This document shows, piece by piece, positions 1 to 11,449 of a DNA stretch of 64,000 bases. Every line of letters starts with the position of its first letter. Position 1 is the first letter of the stretch. Origin of the DNA: Pontederia crassipes (lineage: Eukaryota > Streptophyta > Magnoliopsida > Commelinales > Pontederiaceae); NCBI GenBank assembly GCA_030549335.1, contig CM060187.1, positions 1,550,001 through 1,614,000 on the forward strand, written 5' to 3'. The translations under genes were made by a program, and so were the position numbers. The notes under the pieces are model-generated. The model was not told the origin of the DNA. It was given only the letters and a program-made list of their open reading frames with translations, and made no database searches.

Positions 1-109
1 TTGTCATTGTTCTAGCAGGTAATTATTTGATAATATATATTGCTTTGATTATTTTTTCAGATTTCTTTTCATTGAATCATTTTGAAAATATTGATTTCAT
101 ATTTGATAT

Positions 110-756
110 AAATCCAACTAAGATGCATTAGAATGTGGGATGTCCCTGATCTTGGTAATCCTAACAATACGTACTCCATGGAAATGATATTACAAGATGA
201 AAATGTATAAATGAAAATATATTATTATATTAAAAATTGATAATTATATTTAAAAATTCTATAAATTTTCATGCTATTTTTTGTTTTCATTTTGCAGGGA
301 GGTCGCATTCATACTACTATTGGAAAATCAATAATTCCTTTATTGAAAACAAAGATCAATGAATTAGGCTTGTATGTGATGAAAAATTTTGTGGTGGGGA
401 CAAACATTTTGTTTTTGACGTACACAAATAATTAATTGAGACTAACTTTTATGCAAAGAACTTTTGTCATGGAGACAGAAGATAAAAAATTTTGCATGAA
501 TATCTTCGATCTACGTCCTTATGGATAGTTACTGAATGAAACTAATGTTAATGAGAAGGAAATATTTGGTAAAAACATTTTTACACATTTATAATTTTCA
601 GTTGATGTATCTAATTCATTAATATTGTTTCTTAAATTATTGTAAAACATTTTAGATGTCCTATATAGGAGAGATCGTGAGTCGTAGCGAAGTTTGAGAG
701 AGCAAAAAGGATAACAAGAATAGTATCTTCATGAATGTAGAACTTGAAGATCACGA
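110..756 (+). pseudogene. RPA-like protein of a Helitron, N-terminal exons (broken)
   Basis: Three exons of a replication-protein-A-like (OB-fold, DUF223-type) protein can be read, of the kind carried by plant Helitrons. The first (about 110-206) reads RMWDVPDLGNPN. The second (298-568, after tttgcag) reads GGRIHTTIGKSIIPLLKTK and then KNFVVGTN. The third (656-756, after attttag) contains IGEIVSRSE and ends ELEDHE at a GTAAGT donor at 757. Such proteins bind single-stranded DNA, and in Helitrons they are thought to assist rolling-circle transposition. Stops (for example in the DLRPYG region) and frame changes show it is dead. The gene continues at 10,202, 12,079 and 15,175 after large insertions. 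Family assignment is from recognised motifs, not a search. Confidence 0.7.
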
Positions 757-789
757 GTAAGTTGCAATAGTAACACTACAAGAAAAAGC

Positions 790-1420
790 CTGATTTTCGA
801 CGGTCGATTTTCGACGGGCAGAAATCTGTCTGAAATACCGATGGATTTTTCGACGGATCTAATAACTGTCGAAATTTTCGTCGGGTATTTTTTGACAGTT
901 CTAGCCGTCTAAACTTTCGACGGTTCAAAATTCGTCGAAACTTTCCATCGAAAATTTTGATGATCGTAACCGTCGATGATGTTAAAACTGGCTGATTAGT
1001 TTCCATGCTGGTTTTTCGACGGTTCAGACCGTCGAAAGTTTCGATGGTTCACCTATCCGTCGAAACTTCCAACGGTCTTAGCCGTCAAAATATTTTAACA
1101 TTGGTCGGGTATTATTATTTTAGACGGTTCTGATCGTCGAAAGTTGCGACTTTTAACGGAACCGTCGATATTTCGACGGTCAGACCCGTCGAAATGTTAA
1201 CTGATTTAAATTAATTAAAATATTCTGCTTTAATTTTTTTTCGACAATTTTAACCGTCGAAAATGGAAATTTATAATTTATACAATTCTGTTCAGGTGAC
1301 ATATATTATTATATTTATCGATGGCTAAAACTGTCGAAAGTTTCGATGGTTTGGTGAACCGTCGAAAGTTTTGATGGTTTGTTCAGTAGGTTTGACCGTC
1401 TTAATTCGAATTAATATTAT
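790..1420. repeat. Left subterminal repeat region of the CACTA element
   Basis: Many short copies of TTCGACGGTT and its inverse AACCGTCGAAA occur in both orientations. In characterised CACTA elements such subterminal repeats bind the TNPA/TNP1 protein that brings the ends together. That role is inferred here. The same motif fills 9,615-10,118 at the other end. Confidence 0.88.
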
Positions 1421-1442
1421 ATTATATTTACGTCGAAAACTG

Positions 1443-1456
1443 GCTATATAAATACC
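1443..1456 (+). promoter_or_regulatory. TATA box of the CACTA transcription unit
   Basis: The sequence ctatataaataccc lies just inside the left subterminal repeats and is followed by a pyrimidine-rich stretch (ctttctccg). This is the usual place for the transposase promoter. The call rests on sequence and position only. Confidence 0.55.
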
Positions 1457-1527
1457 CGACTCCACTGTCACTTTCTCCGTTTCGATCCCTCTGCCTCTCT
1501 TCGCCAAATCCGGCCGCCCTCCGCATT

Positions 1528-1908
1528 TTGTCCGCCAGTGACCTCCGCCCGACCTACATTGCCTTCCCTCGCCGCCTGAAGCTATCGTCCGCCGCCCGAA
1601 GCTCTCCTCCGCCGCCTGAAGGTCTCATCCGCCGCCTGAAGGTCTCGTCTGCCGCGCAGGTAGGCTCCGATCTCCGCCCTTTGCGCTCTCTCCACCCTCT
1701 TAGATTCGGCTGCCCTCCGCGCGCGGCAGCCAGATCCGGCCACCCCACGCGGCGGCCAGACCCGGCCGCCCTCTGCGCGCGGCGGCCAGATCCGGCCGCC
1801 CTCTGCGCGCGGCCAGACCCGGCCGCCCTATGCGCCCGGCCGCCCTCCACGCGTGGTGGCAAGATCCAGCCGCCCTCCGCGCGGTGGCCAGATCCGGTTA
1901 TTCCTTAA
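1528..1908 (+). repeat. GC-rich leader with tandem ~30-bp repeats inside the CACTA
   Basis: An abrupt GC-rich island follows the TATA box. From about 1,720 to 1,890 it consists of imperfect copies of a unit around gatccggccgccctc. Open frames exist on both strands, but they encode only Arg/Pro/Ala-rich repeats and are best explained by the base composition. It may be transcribed leader or a captured GC-rich fragment. The stretch 1,909-2,401 is AT-rich and shows nothing I recognise. Confidence 0.5.
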
Positions 1909-2401
1909 AATAAAATAATTCATTTTTTTCTTTGTGACTTTATTAATGAAAATCAAATGAAATCCTTAGATATAATAAGGTATTTTAGCACATAACGTTC
2001 ACAAATGATGCGCAAATGATGATATTTTTATAGATTCCGCAACATTCTGTCTGATGGCTAAACAATGATCAGCAAAAGATTGCATTAGAAATGCAGTCAA
2101 CATTGCAAAATGAGACGACAGAGTTCGAAAAGGACTCGTTTGGCTACTGGGAACCTGCCAGATGGCCCTTTTAGTTTAAAAGGATTAATATGGAGCAACC
2201 AGATTGAAAAAATTGTGGTCATCCTCTGAACAACAATAGTGGCCACATATTACAGTTAGGAATAGAATAAAATTTGCAACATATTCCACCTCTTAATGGC
2301 ACATTAGATATGCACAATCTAATAAATGATACTAACAAAATCTGTTGCATTGAAACCAAGGACTCGTGTTCCAATTCTGGGGAAAGCCACACCATCCTCT
2401 A

Positions 2402-3085
2402 TGTTAAATAATGTCTTGAATCATACTTTAACTGGAATCTATTTGGATCCAAAGAAGTAATAGAGAGACTTCGAGAGATGCTTAGATGAGAAGTGCAGGG
2501 TCGGAAGGATTCCTACTCTTAGTAGGAATATGAGTCGACTGGTTTTCGATGTCGAGAAGGACATGGCGGATTCTTGAAGGGCCGAGCTTCCTTCTTGGTC
2601 CGAGGGGCACTTGGAGTCGAATATCTACTTCTAGAAGGGCTGAAGATGTGAAGAGGCCATCCAGGACTTGTCCTAGTCCGAGTGGGACTAGGACTGCCCT
2701 GGCGGGCACGCCCCGGGCACGTCCGAGCTTGGCAGGGTGCCAGGCAGGAGGCCTGGCCGAATTGAACTTCAAGATGGACTTTGAAGGGGTTTGGATTCTT
2801 CAGGGACTTCAGGAAGTCAGATTTCTACTCCTACTCCAAGGAAGTTTTTCTAGAGAAGGGGCTTGCATGCCTAGTAGGATTATGTCCTTAAATTAGAGTA
2901 GGATTTGTTTCTCCAAGGCCCTATAAAAGGACTTGTAATCAAGGCTTATAAGACCATCCTGGACAATCCTGGATCATCTGATCTTGTAATCCTCTGTTTC
3001 TTCCATCTAATACAATTCTACATCACCTTAAATTTCTCGGAATTTTCTCGCGATGCATAATTTCTCTCGTGCAGAAATCCTAACA
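2402..3085 (+). repeat. 5' LTR of the nested copia
   Basis: A 684-bp LTR bounded by TG..CA. A TATA box (tataaaag, 2,922-2,929) marks the likely transcription start. The short open frames inside it are not genes. It has about 10 bp near its end (gacaatcctg region) that the 3' copy lacks. Confidence 0.92.
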
Positions 3086-3104
3086 AACTAGTATCAGAGC
3101 GAGG
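3086..3104 (+). promoter_or_regulatory. Primer binding site (initiator-Met tRNA type)
   Basis: The sequence aactagtatcagagc directly follows the 5' LTR. It is a slightly mutated form of TGGTATCAGAGC, the usual plant copia site complementary to the 3' end of initiator methionine tRNA. Confidence 0.8.
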
Positions 3105-3135
3105 CTTCATCATCGATCCTTCGTCAGGCGTAGAG

Positions 3136-5560
3136 ATGGCATCGCACAACGTCAACGTTGAGAAATTTACAGGACAAAATAGTTTCAGTCTCTGGCAAAT
3201 CAAGATGCGGACACTTTTGAAATAATAGGGAGTATGGGCGCCGCTCGCGAATGTGTCGAAGAACAAACCGAAGGAGGAAGACTCGAAGGGCAAAGAAAAG
3301 GAGTCTGACATCGTAAGTTTGGTGGCACAAGAAAAGAAGGCGCACTCTATGATCCTATTGTGTCTGGCGGACAAGGTGATTATAGAAGTCGCCGATCAAG
3401 AGACGACGATCGGTCTGTGGTCGAAACTTGAGAGTCTCTACATGACCAAGTCTCTGACCAACAAGTTGTTGTTGAAGCAACGTTTGTTCGCCCTCCGCAT
3501 GCAAGAAGGTACCCCTCTGAAAGATCATCTTGATCAGATGAATACTCTGTTGATGGAATTACGAAACATAGATGTGAAGATCGAGGATGAAGATGATGTC
3601 TCTTCCTCTGTCGTACGAAAATTTCGTACAATCTATTATCATCGGAAGAGACACAATTACTCTGAAAGAAGTAAGATCGAGTCTACATACTCGTGAACTT
3701 CGTCATAGGGCGTCTGACAAGGTTGTGGAGACTCAGGCCACAGGGTTGGTAACAACCACAGAAAAGACAAACCCTAAAAAGGGTAAGTCGAAGAAGAAGA
3801 AGAACATCAATCCGAAGGACATCTGCAACTACTGCAAAGAACCGGGTCACTGGAAGAAGGATTGCCCCAAGAAGAAGAAGAAAGACACGGTTACTGTAGT
3901 AGCTAACCAGAATAGCGAATCTAATGATGATTTGGCTCTTATGGTATCTGATCAGAGATGTTCGGAAGAGAATTGGATTCTCGACTTAGGATGTTCTTAT
4001 CATATGACTCCGCACAGAGAATGGTTCTCAACTTATCAGAATATTGATGACGGAAACATCATCATGGGCAATGATGCAGCTTGTAAAATAGTTGGAATCG
4101 GCTCAATTCAGATCAAAACTCATGACAATCGGACGAGGACATTGACAGAGGTCCGTCATGTTCCGCAACTGAAGAAAAATCTGATATCATTAGGAGTTTT
4201 AGACTCCAAAGGATGTCGGATGGATGCCGCAGAAGATGTTCTCACGGTCACCAAGGGTGATGTTGAAGTCATGAGAGGAGTCAGGCAAAAGTCCTTGTAT
4301 ATACTACAAGGCACAGTAATTTCTGCCATGGCTGCAGTAGGTAGTTCGTCCAAATCAGAATCAGAAACTTCCAAGTTGTGGCACATGCGACTTGGACATA
4401 TGAGTCAGAAAGGGATGGACATCCTCAGCAAGCGCAATCTTCTGAATGGTTAGAAGATATCTAAAATCGGATTCTGCAAGCATTGTGTTTTTGACAAGCA
4501 AAAACAACATCAATTCAGCAAAGCCGTGCACAAGACGAAGGCAACACTCGATTACATCCACGCTGACTATTGGGGTCCCTCTCGTGTTCCATCTCTAAGA
4601 GATTTTAGATACTTCCTATCTGTGGTAGATGATTACTCAAAGATGACATGGGTATTCATGATGAAGCACAAGAGCAAGGCATTTGAAGCTTTCAAGCAAT
4701 GGAAGACTATGGTGGAGAATCAGACATCGAGAAAAGTGAAACGTCTTCGTACCGATAACGGCTTGGAGTTCTGTTCGCCTGAATTTGATCGATTCTGCAA
4801 GGATGAAGGCATTGCCAGACATCGCACCGTTAGAGATACACCATAACAGAATGGTGTAGCAGAACGCAAGAACAGAACTCTTCTGGAGAGGGCACGGTGC
4901 ATGCTCTCTAATTCTGGACTGAACAAGTCATTCTGGACTGAGGTTGTTAGCACAGCATGCTACCTTAATCAGAGTCCTGCACCCGCGATCGATCTGAAGA
5001 CTCCCATTGAGGTATGGTCTGAAAATCCCGCTGATTATACTAATCTGAAAGTGTTTGGCTGTCCAACATATTATCAGGTCAGCGATGGAAAGCTGGAACT
5101 AAGGGCCAAAGAAGGAGTCTTTGTGGGATATGGTGCATGTGTAAAAGGCTTCAGAATTTGATCTCCCTCAGAGCAGAAGGTTATTCACAGTAGAAGTATA
5201 TCCTTTGATGAGATGTCTATGCCCAAGCAGAAATCAGATGTTGACTCAGCAGAGAAAGGTGTCAACAAACAGGTGGAGTTTGGATTAACTCCAATTCAGA
5301 ATGGGCCAGAAGAATCTCATCAGGTTGAACAACCAAAGTCTGAGGAGCAAGCAGAAGAAGCAACGACAAGTCTAGCTGCAGGACGTGCTCGCAGGCAAGT
5401 AGGTCCTCCTAAGCGTTATGTCTTTGAGGACATGGTTGCATATGCTTTTCAAGTAGTTGAAGAGGTGGAATCGCCAGATCAAGCTACAAGGATGCTATCG
5501 CATGTGCAAAATCAGAACATGGATTGGCGGCGGCAGAGAGTGTTAGATATCTGATTGTAG
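3136..5560 (+). pseudogene. copia gag-protease-integrase polyprotein remnant
   Basis: The frame starts at ATG 3,136, is broken by adjacent stops near 3,225, and then reads a UBN2-type gag. A frame change near 3,600-3,690 leads to the zinc knuckle CNYCKEPGHWKKDCP (about 3,827). Next come the protease site WILDLGCSYHMT (Asp-Leu-Gly instead of Asp-Ser/Thr-Gly), the GAG_pre-integrase LWHMRLGHMS, and an integrase core with HADYWGPSRV, RTDNGLEF and QNGVAERKN. A stop (4,844-4,846) lies just before QNGVAERKN. The C-terminal integrase region continues to VFGCPTYY and VFVGYG with one more stop. No YVDD motif or RNase H is present. The order protease-integrase is typical of copia. Confidence 0.88.
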
Positions 5561-5582
5561 GATTCAATTCAAGGTGGAGATT

Positions 5583-6256
5583 TGTTAAATAATGCCTTGA
5601 ATCCTACTTTAACTAGAAATCTGTTTGGATCCAAAGAAGTAATAAGGAGACTTCAGAGATGCTTGGACGAGAAGTACAGGATCGGAAGGATTTCTACTCC
5701 TAGTAGGAATAGGAGTCGGACGATTTCCGATGTCGAGAAGGACATGGCGGATTCTTGGAGGGCCGAGCTTCCTTCTTGGACCGAGGGGCACTTGGAGTCG
5801 AAGATCTACTCCTAGAAGGGCTGAAGATGTGAAGGGGCCATCTATGACTTGTCCTAGTTCGAGTGGGACTAGGACTGCCCTGGCGGGCACGCCCCGGGCA
5901 CGTCCGAGCTTGGCAGGGTGCCAGACAGGAGGCCTGGCCGAATTGAACTTCAAGATGGACTTTGAAGGGGGCTGGATTCTTCAGGGACTTCAGGAAGTCA
6001 GATTTCTACTCCTACTCCAAAGAGATTTTTCTAGAGAAGGGGCTTGCATGCATAGTAGGATTAGGTCCTTAAATTAGAGTAGGAGTTGTTTCTCCAAGAC
6101 CCTATAAAAGGACTTGTAATCCAGGCTTGTAAGACCATCATGGATCATTTGATCTTGTAATCCTCTATTTCTTCCATCTAATACAATTCTGCGTCGCCTT
6201 AAATTTCTCGGAGTTTTCTCGCGATGCGTAATTTCTCTCGTGCAGAAATCCTAACA
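5583..6256 (+). repeat. 3' LTR of the nested copia
   Basis: A 674-bp LTR with its TATA box at 6,103-6,110. It is preceded by the polypurine tract aaggtggagat. It is collinear with the 5' LTR apart from scattered substitutions and a roughly 10-bp deletion. Confidence 0.92.
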
Positions 6257-6261
6257 CTCTA

Positions 6262-7091
6262 AATTATGAAAACTATTCTAACACATTTTATTACTTAAAA
6301 GAGAATATGTTTAACTAATCAGAAGAAAAAAAAGAGAGATTTCTTTTTCTGTCAAACCTTACAGATGAACTGTTAAAAAACTATTAATTTAATCTATCAG
6401 ATAAATAAAACTGATTGTAAACCATAGAACTTGCAAAGAAAAGATTGAACAACTAAAGGATTTCCTTCCAAACTTATGTCATATCTTTTCTCGTAGTTGC
6501 AATCTACTGTTCGTGACTTCATTTGTGAACTGTTCCTTTTTTGGTGGAAGAAAGGATTTTTCTTTTTTTCTTTTATTGGTCTTCATAATCTTGCTTTTAT
6601 GCAAAGCATTTAGTTATTCTTTTATGTTATTCCAATGGAGTTAACTGTAGATCAGTTCTTACAAGATTGCGTTGCAGTTCTCTCAAAGAAATTTCTTGGC
6701 AGCTCGCGAATCAGTGAGTATTTTAAGATATTGGTATCATATGAGCAGTTATTTAAACTAAAAAAGAAAGAAATGTCGTCCAGAAATTTGAGGCATTTAT
6801 TTTGATTGTGAGCTATATTGGTATCAAAATGAAGTATTTCAACTCGCTATACATGCATGACTGTAGTTTCATAAACACTTTATTTTTCGCTATACATGCA
6901 TGATTGTTGTTTGTCGCTGTCACTCTAACCGACGTAAATTTTTTATGATTTGTTCCTGATTAGTTGTAATTAATGTTTACGATATTTTTTTTAAATGACA
7001 AAATATGTGAATCGTTGAATTGATTTGCAATTTTTGACCGATTTTATTACAAATTTTATAATTACTATAACTTGCAAATAATGCAGACATT
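6262..7091 (+). other. CACTA interior, leader/intron; possible small exon at 6,635-6,711
   Basis: Mostly AT-rich non-coding sequence. One short open stretch starts at ATG 6,635 (MELTVDQFLQDCVAVLSKKF) and ends at a GTGAGT donor-like site near 6,713, so it could be a coding exon of the transposon gene. I recognise no domain in it. Confidence 0.25.
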
Positions 7092-7337
7092 ATGTCATAC
7101 TTGAACGATCGTCGATGGATGTACAATAGAAATAATCCTGGTCGTAGAGGTTTGATACAAGAATTCATATATGGCGTTGACTATTATGTTAGTGTGGCTT
7201 GTCAGTCTTTCCAATATCAGCGGGAGGGAACAATTAGGTGTCCTTGTCTGAAATGTGCTAGCACAAAGTTACAGACGCTAGAGACAGTTAAGGTTCACTT
7301 ATATAGAAAGGGTTTCAAACCCAATTATTGGCAATGA
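7092..7337 (+). pseudogene. CACTA transposase N-terminal domain (Transpos_assoc type)
   Basis: The 81-residue open frame begins MSYLNDRRWMYNRNNPGRRG, then FIYGVDYYVSVACQS, then the zinc-binding-like IRCPCLKCAST and HLYRKGFKPNYWQ. This matches the Transpos_assoc domain found at the start of plant En/Spm TNP2 transposases. Normally several hundred residues of the transposase core follow. Here a stop follows at once, and the sequence passes to TNP1-type exons. The core has therefore been lost, so the element would depend on a relative for mobility. Confidence 0.8.
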
Positions 7338-7494
7338 GATGATTTAGGTGAAGGAGCGCCTTCGACAAGCGTCCCAAATCCAGGTTTCCATTTTGTCGAT
7401 CTTGAAGCAGGATTTACTTCGCAATATGAATAATTAGTTTATAATTAGTATTGTGTCGACAAAATATTATACTTTATTCGACAAAATATTATTC

Positions 7495-9370
7495 TATTGC
7501 AGGAGAAAGAGACGAGTAGATCACCTACTCAGGATGAAGTATTTCTCCGAACTCATAAGAAGAAGAACAAAGAATGGATTTCGGATTATGCTCTGGAGAC
7601 ATGTGTCACTTTTTTCCTAAATTTCAAGTAAATTTGAAAGATAGTAAAATCGTCGTTTATACTTGATTATTTTTTAGTATCGTTGATTCTTTTTTTCCTA
7701 ATTTCAGGAGTCTTAAAAAATAAAAGAAGTCGAGCACATTACGCAAGCCACGCAGGAGGGGACCACACAGCTGACCCCAAGACAACTTTGGACGTATCAC
7801 GTTGGGGTGAAGAAGGGTCGCATTTACGACCTCGGATCTTCTGTGAGTAGAACCGATATTGGATATGGTCGTAAATCTACTTCAGATTCAGTTTCCTCAG
7901 GTCAAGGTATGCAATAAATTATGGATCAGATGAGACATTCGATTAGGGAAGAGGTCAGACAAGAGGTTACGCAAGAGCTCAGAAAGGAGTTCGAAGAACG
8001 TGAACGTCGTACCAAGACTGAAATGAAGAAAATGGTGTGTGCCATCATGCTTGGCGAATTCAACGACGAGGACGCCAAGGTCAAAGTTTATATTTATTTA
8101 TTTATCAGTACACATGCGATATGCTTTGGAAACAAAATAAGTTTACTATGGACATGTTACACACTGAATTAAACTTGCACTGGTCTCACATTTAATTAGT
8201 AAAAACTGAGTAGATTTCTATTTATAGTCTAAGGATAATTATGTTCATATATAATACAAGTCCTAACTCATAAAATTATTCTTTCAATAAAATTTGTGTT
8301 ATGCGACCTTGTGTGATTGCACATTTTTGGAGAAAGGAAGAACAGAAGCCCTTTTAAAGACTCCATATATCTGTCTTATTAATTAACTCCACAATTAGTC
8401 AACATTAGAACATAGTATTAAGTTTAATTGCCACTGCTAATTCTATGCGTATTTATAAGTGGGGTCGCATGTATGTACACACCAACACATATCTATGAGT
8501 TTCTTTTTTTCTATCATATTATATATATATGTATGTATGTCTTAGTCTTCTGGGGGTTCTTGTTCCATTATGATGACAAAATTTGGTCTTCATCACGGCC
8601 TCCTATGCATCCAATTTATTCAACTGCATGATCCTATAAAATTATGCTCTTTGCTTGGCCATGAAATAACGAGAGAGATCTCTTGATAAAAAATAAGAGA
8701 TCAGGTCCTCAGTTACTTTAGCATGAGCCTGTTATTAAATTATACTTAGATACCTACTGATTTGGTCGACGTGAGAGGTAACTATATAAATTATGCGATC
8801 GATCGAGCTACAAAAAAAACCAGTCAATGTAGCATCTAAAATTTACATGGTCAATTAATTAGGTCGTCTTGGCTAAGTTTAATTTCTTGCTTTAAAATTT
8901 GGCCGGCGCCGATGGATTCATATTATTTTTCATTTCAATTAATGCTCACTGTATAAGAACATGTATGCAAAAGGTGTCCACTGAACCATTTTAATTGCAT
9001 GGTGGTCCTGTGCCTATATGTGTGCATGATAGTAGTAGCTAGATGCATAAGACTTAATAAGAGACAGGGAAAGCTTTGGACATGCACGAGCATATATAAA
9101 AAGAAAAGAAAAGAAAAGAAAAGCAAAGTGCCATCTGATACCTCATAGCCCCCCTATGCATGCCATGTGACACATCTATGCCATCTCCTCCTGCAAGCAA
9201 CCGACTGCAAGTAAATTAATTAGTTTGATGTACTAACTTTCTCAATTAATTAGTTCTTCATGTTTTTTTCAATAAGGTACTAACTTTCTCGGTTCTCGAA
9301 TTTGTGTTGTGCAGTGATGTTCGAAAAGCTCTTCGGATCCGACGGAAAAGGCTCCATCTCTTCATCATGA
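7495..9370 (+). pseudogene. CACTA TNP1-type (Transposase_24, Ptta/En/Spm) accessory protein exons
   Basis: Exons can be read on the + strand. About 7,501-7,625 contains SRSPTQDEVFLRTHKKKN. About 7,708-8,090 contains LTPRQLWTYHVGVKKGRIYD, followed by an Arg/Glu-rich helical stretch (MRHSIREEVRQEV..FEERERR) that looks like a coiled coil. A short last exon after tgtgcag (9,316-9,370) would read MFEKLFGSDGKGSISSS and stop. These resemble the plant Ptta/En/Spm family protein that binds subterminal repeats. A stop near 7,915 interrupts the second exon. The AT-rich stretch 8,173-9,310 is intron-like and ends in a pyrimidine tract and AG. It contains an (AAAAG) microsatellite near 9,097-9,123 and nothing else I recognise. 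Confidence 0.62.
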
Positions 9371-9614
9371 ACATCTCTTTGTATTGGTGTTTAAACATTA
9401 AACTTATGGTCTTGTAATGGTGTTTGAATGGTGTTTGGATATGTTTTGATAGTATTGTGTCTGGACATTATGGTGTTTGTGATGTATGTGATCCAAATGT
9501 TGTACTGTGATGTATGTGATTCAAATGTTGTACTGTGATGTTATGCAAATATGTTTATGCAAATGTTGTATTGTACAGTATTCATGTTTTTCAGCATTTT
9601 TTTAATATTTTTTT
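9371..9614. other. CACTA 3' untranslated region
   Basis: AT-rich with repeated gtgatgtatgtgat.caaatgttgta units (about 9,478-9,540). No coding sequence is seen. Confidence 0.4.
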
Positions 9615-10118
9615 GTTTTCGACGGTCAGAACTGTCGGAAGCAGCTGAAAATTAAGTATCCACAACGGATTTTTTCGATACTTATCGACGGTTCTAACCA
9701 TCCGTGCAAACTTTTCGACGGCTTAAACCGTCGAAAAACAGTTGTGAAGTCGACGGGTTAAACCGTCGAGATGAGTTTTCCGGCGGTTTAAACTATCGAT
9801 AATATCGATGGTTCTAGCCGTCGACACATATCGACGGCTTTAACCGCCGATAATATCGACGGTTCTACTCGTCGATATCTATCGACGGCTTGAACAGCCG
9901 ATAATATCGACGGTTCTATCCGTCGATACTCAACGTTCGACGGCCGCGTCCGCCAGTTGGACCGTCGAAGATATCGACGGTTCAGAAATAACCGTCGCAA
10001 ATAGTTTGCAACGCCACGTTTTTGCACGGATGCTATCCGTCGAAAGAAACGTCAGAAAACGTCATTTTCGACGGTTCTGACCAATTTACAGACGGTTCGG
10101 ACCGTCTGTAATAGCTTA
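9615..10118. repeat. Right subterminal repeat region of the CACTA element
   Basis: Dense direct and inverted copies of TATCGACGGTT / AACCGTCGA. They mirror the left subterminal array and run up to the terminal TTTTCTTGTAGTG. An open frame here on the minus strand is only the repeat read as protein. Confidence 0.88.
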
Positions 10119-10201
10119 TTTTCTTGTAGTGTAATTTTAATAATTTATTGCATTATATTACATTTATCATACTTTTGTGTTTATAATTTTTTTTCGTGTA
10201 G

Positions 10202-10262
10202 GAGGAATATTATCTCTGCAACATTCTAGGGAGAATTTGTTGATCAAATCATACCACACTTG
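10202..10262 (+). pseudogene. RPA-like gene, exon after the CACTA insertion
   Basis: After a tttcgtgtag acceptor the frame reads RNIISATF, a stop, then GEFVDQIIPHLC. This matches the ..TLWGEFVDQI.. segment of Helitron-associated RPA proteins, with the tryptophan position now a TAG stop. It joins in frame to the exon ending at 756, so the CACTA lies within this intron. The exon is cut at 10,262 by a copia LTR. Confidence 0.68.
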
Positions 10263-11449
10263 TGTTGGAGCAGAGTTTTAATATTATAGTTTGATAATAC
10301 AAACTCAAAAGATTAAAATTATATGCTGAAAAAAGTTTAAATAAAAATGGATACCTTTATGCACTAAACACTGATTAAATAATTGACTATGGTCTTATTA
10401 GATTTTGGATGAATGATGAATATTAAAATTGTAGAGAATCTTGTTAGCTATCCATGGAATCTAATATTATCTTATTTAGATAACTGTGCAAAAAGTTATG
10501 CTCAAGTAATGCAGGTCGGTCAACCAATCGGTCGAAACAATGAAGGCCGGTCGAGATAGTCCGATCGACCGATTAGACATACCGGACGATAGACCGGTCG
10601 ATGCACTGACCGATCGATCAGCTCAATGGGCGAAAATTAAAATGTCAAAACTATACCGGTCGTAGTCCGATCAATCGATCAAGCACTAACACTAAATAAA
10701 TCACGCAACAATCATATAGACCGATCGACCGATCCATTAGTGCGGTCGATCGGTCCCTGGCTGTGATGAACAGTAATGGTTAGTTTTGAATGAAAAAATT
10801 GTGAAAAAATTTTTACAAGAAATTTTCACATATAGAAGCCTATAAAAGAAGTGTCAAAGCCAGAAGCAAAGACATTCATCAAAGTATTGAAGAAAAACTT
10901 CAAGTTATCAAAAGAAGATCATTTTTTTGAAGTCATCATTCTAGTTTCTCTTCTTTCTCTCTTCTCTTCTTGTGAACATGACATTGTAAAAAAGAGAAAC
11001 AATTGTTCATAAAAATTGAGAGAGCTCCTGTGTAAAAGAGGTTTCATATCTTACCTCTTGAGCGAGAGAAAAGATAAATTTCCTCGGAGAAGAGGTGTGT
11101 CTTACCTCTCGAAGCGGAGAAAAGATGGTTGATGTAAAGAGTTTTCTTCCTTGCCCCATTTGGAACAAAGGAAGAGTTTGAGTGGAATCTCCAACGATCT
11201 CGAGGTCGAGAAGTCGGAGCGGGGACGTAGGCCAATGTGCACCCGAACCTCGTCAACAACCATCGTATTCTTGTGTTTGCATTTTCTCTTCCTCTCCTTC
11301 TCATATTATGTTTGTGATATGATCTAATTTGCTTTGGTTTGGAGATTGTTTAATCGATTTTAAACTTCCACGACATATTTTGTGAAATCGATAATTTCAG
11401 TTTTAACACCAATTCATCCCCCCTCCTCTTGGTGCATTGGGATCCAACA
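10263..11449 (+). repeat. copia LTR (family A), + strand
   Basis: A 1,187-bp LTR beginning TGTTGGAGC and ending GGATCCAACA, followed at once by the primer site attggtatcagagca. It belongs to the same family as the minus-strand LTRs at 20,341-21,495 and 26,294-27,483. All share a segment rich in ccgatcgaccg-type repeats (here about 10,510-10,760). The five bases before it are ACTTG. Confidence 0.85.

Larger units (their letters stand above)
2402..6256 (+). mobile_element. Ty1/copia retrotransposon, RT/RNase H deleted, nested in the CACTA
   Basis: Two LTRs (2,402-3,085 and 5,583-6,256) begin TGTTAAATAATG and end CCTAACA. They flank a 2.5-kb interior with gag, protease and integrase remnants. 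The 5-bp duplication CTCTA is intact on both sides (2,397-2,401 and 6,257-6,261). The interior goes from the end of integrase almost directly to the polypurine tract (aaggtggagat) before the 3' LTR, so reverse transcriptase and RNase H are missing. The LTRs differ at roughly 50 sites by eye, so this is not a recent insertion. It must be younger than the CACTA that contains it. Confidence 0.93.
774..10131 (+). mobile_element. CACTA (En/Spm) DNA transposon, 9.36 kb, containing a nested copia
   Basis: The left end is CACTACAAGAAAA (from 774) and the right end is its inverse, TTTTCTTGTAGTG (to 10,131). The flanks are TAA at 771-773 and TAA at 10,132-10,134, the 3-bp duplication expected of this superfamily. 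Long subterminal regions rich in GACGGTT/AACCGTC repeats lie inside both ends. A TATA-box leader, a Transpos_assoc-type domain and TNP1-type exons are in between, all on the + strand. The main TNP2 transposase body is not visible, so the copy is probably non-autonomous. It sits in an intron of the RPA-like gene. A copia element (2,402-6,256) lies inside it. Confidence 0.93.

Noticed and set aside
1528..1908. A 126-codon frame as a CACTA gene
   Set aside because: Repeat-encoded Arg/Pro/Ala-rich sequence with an open antisense frame over the same bases.
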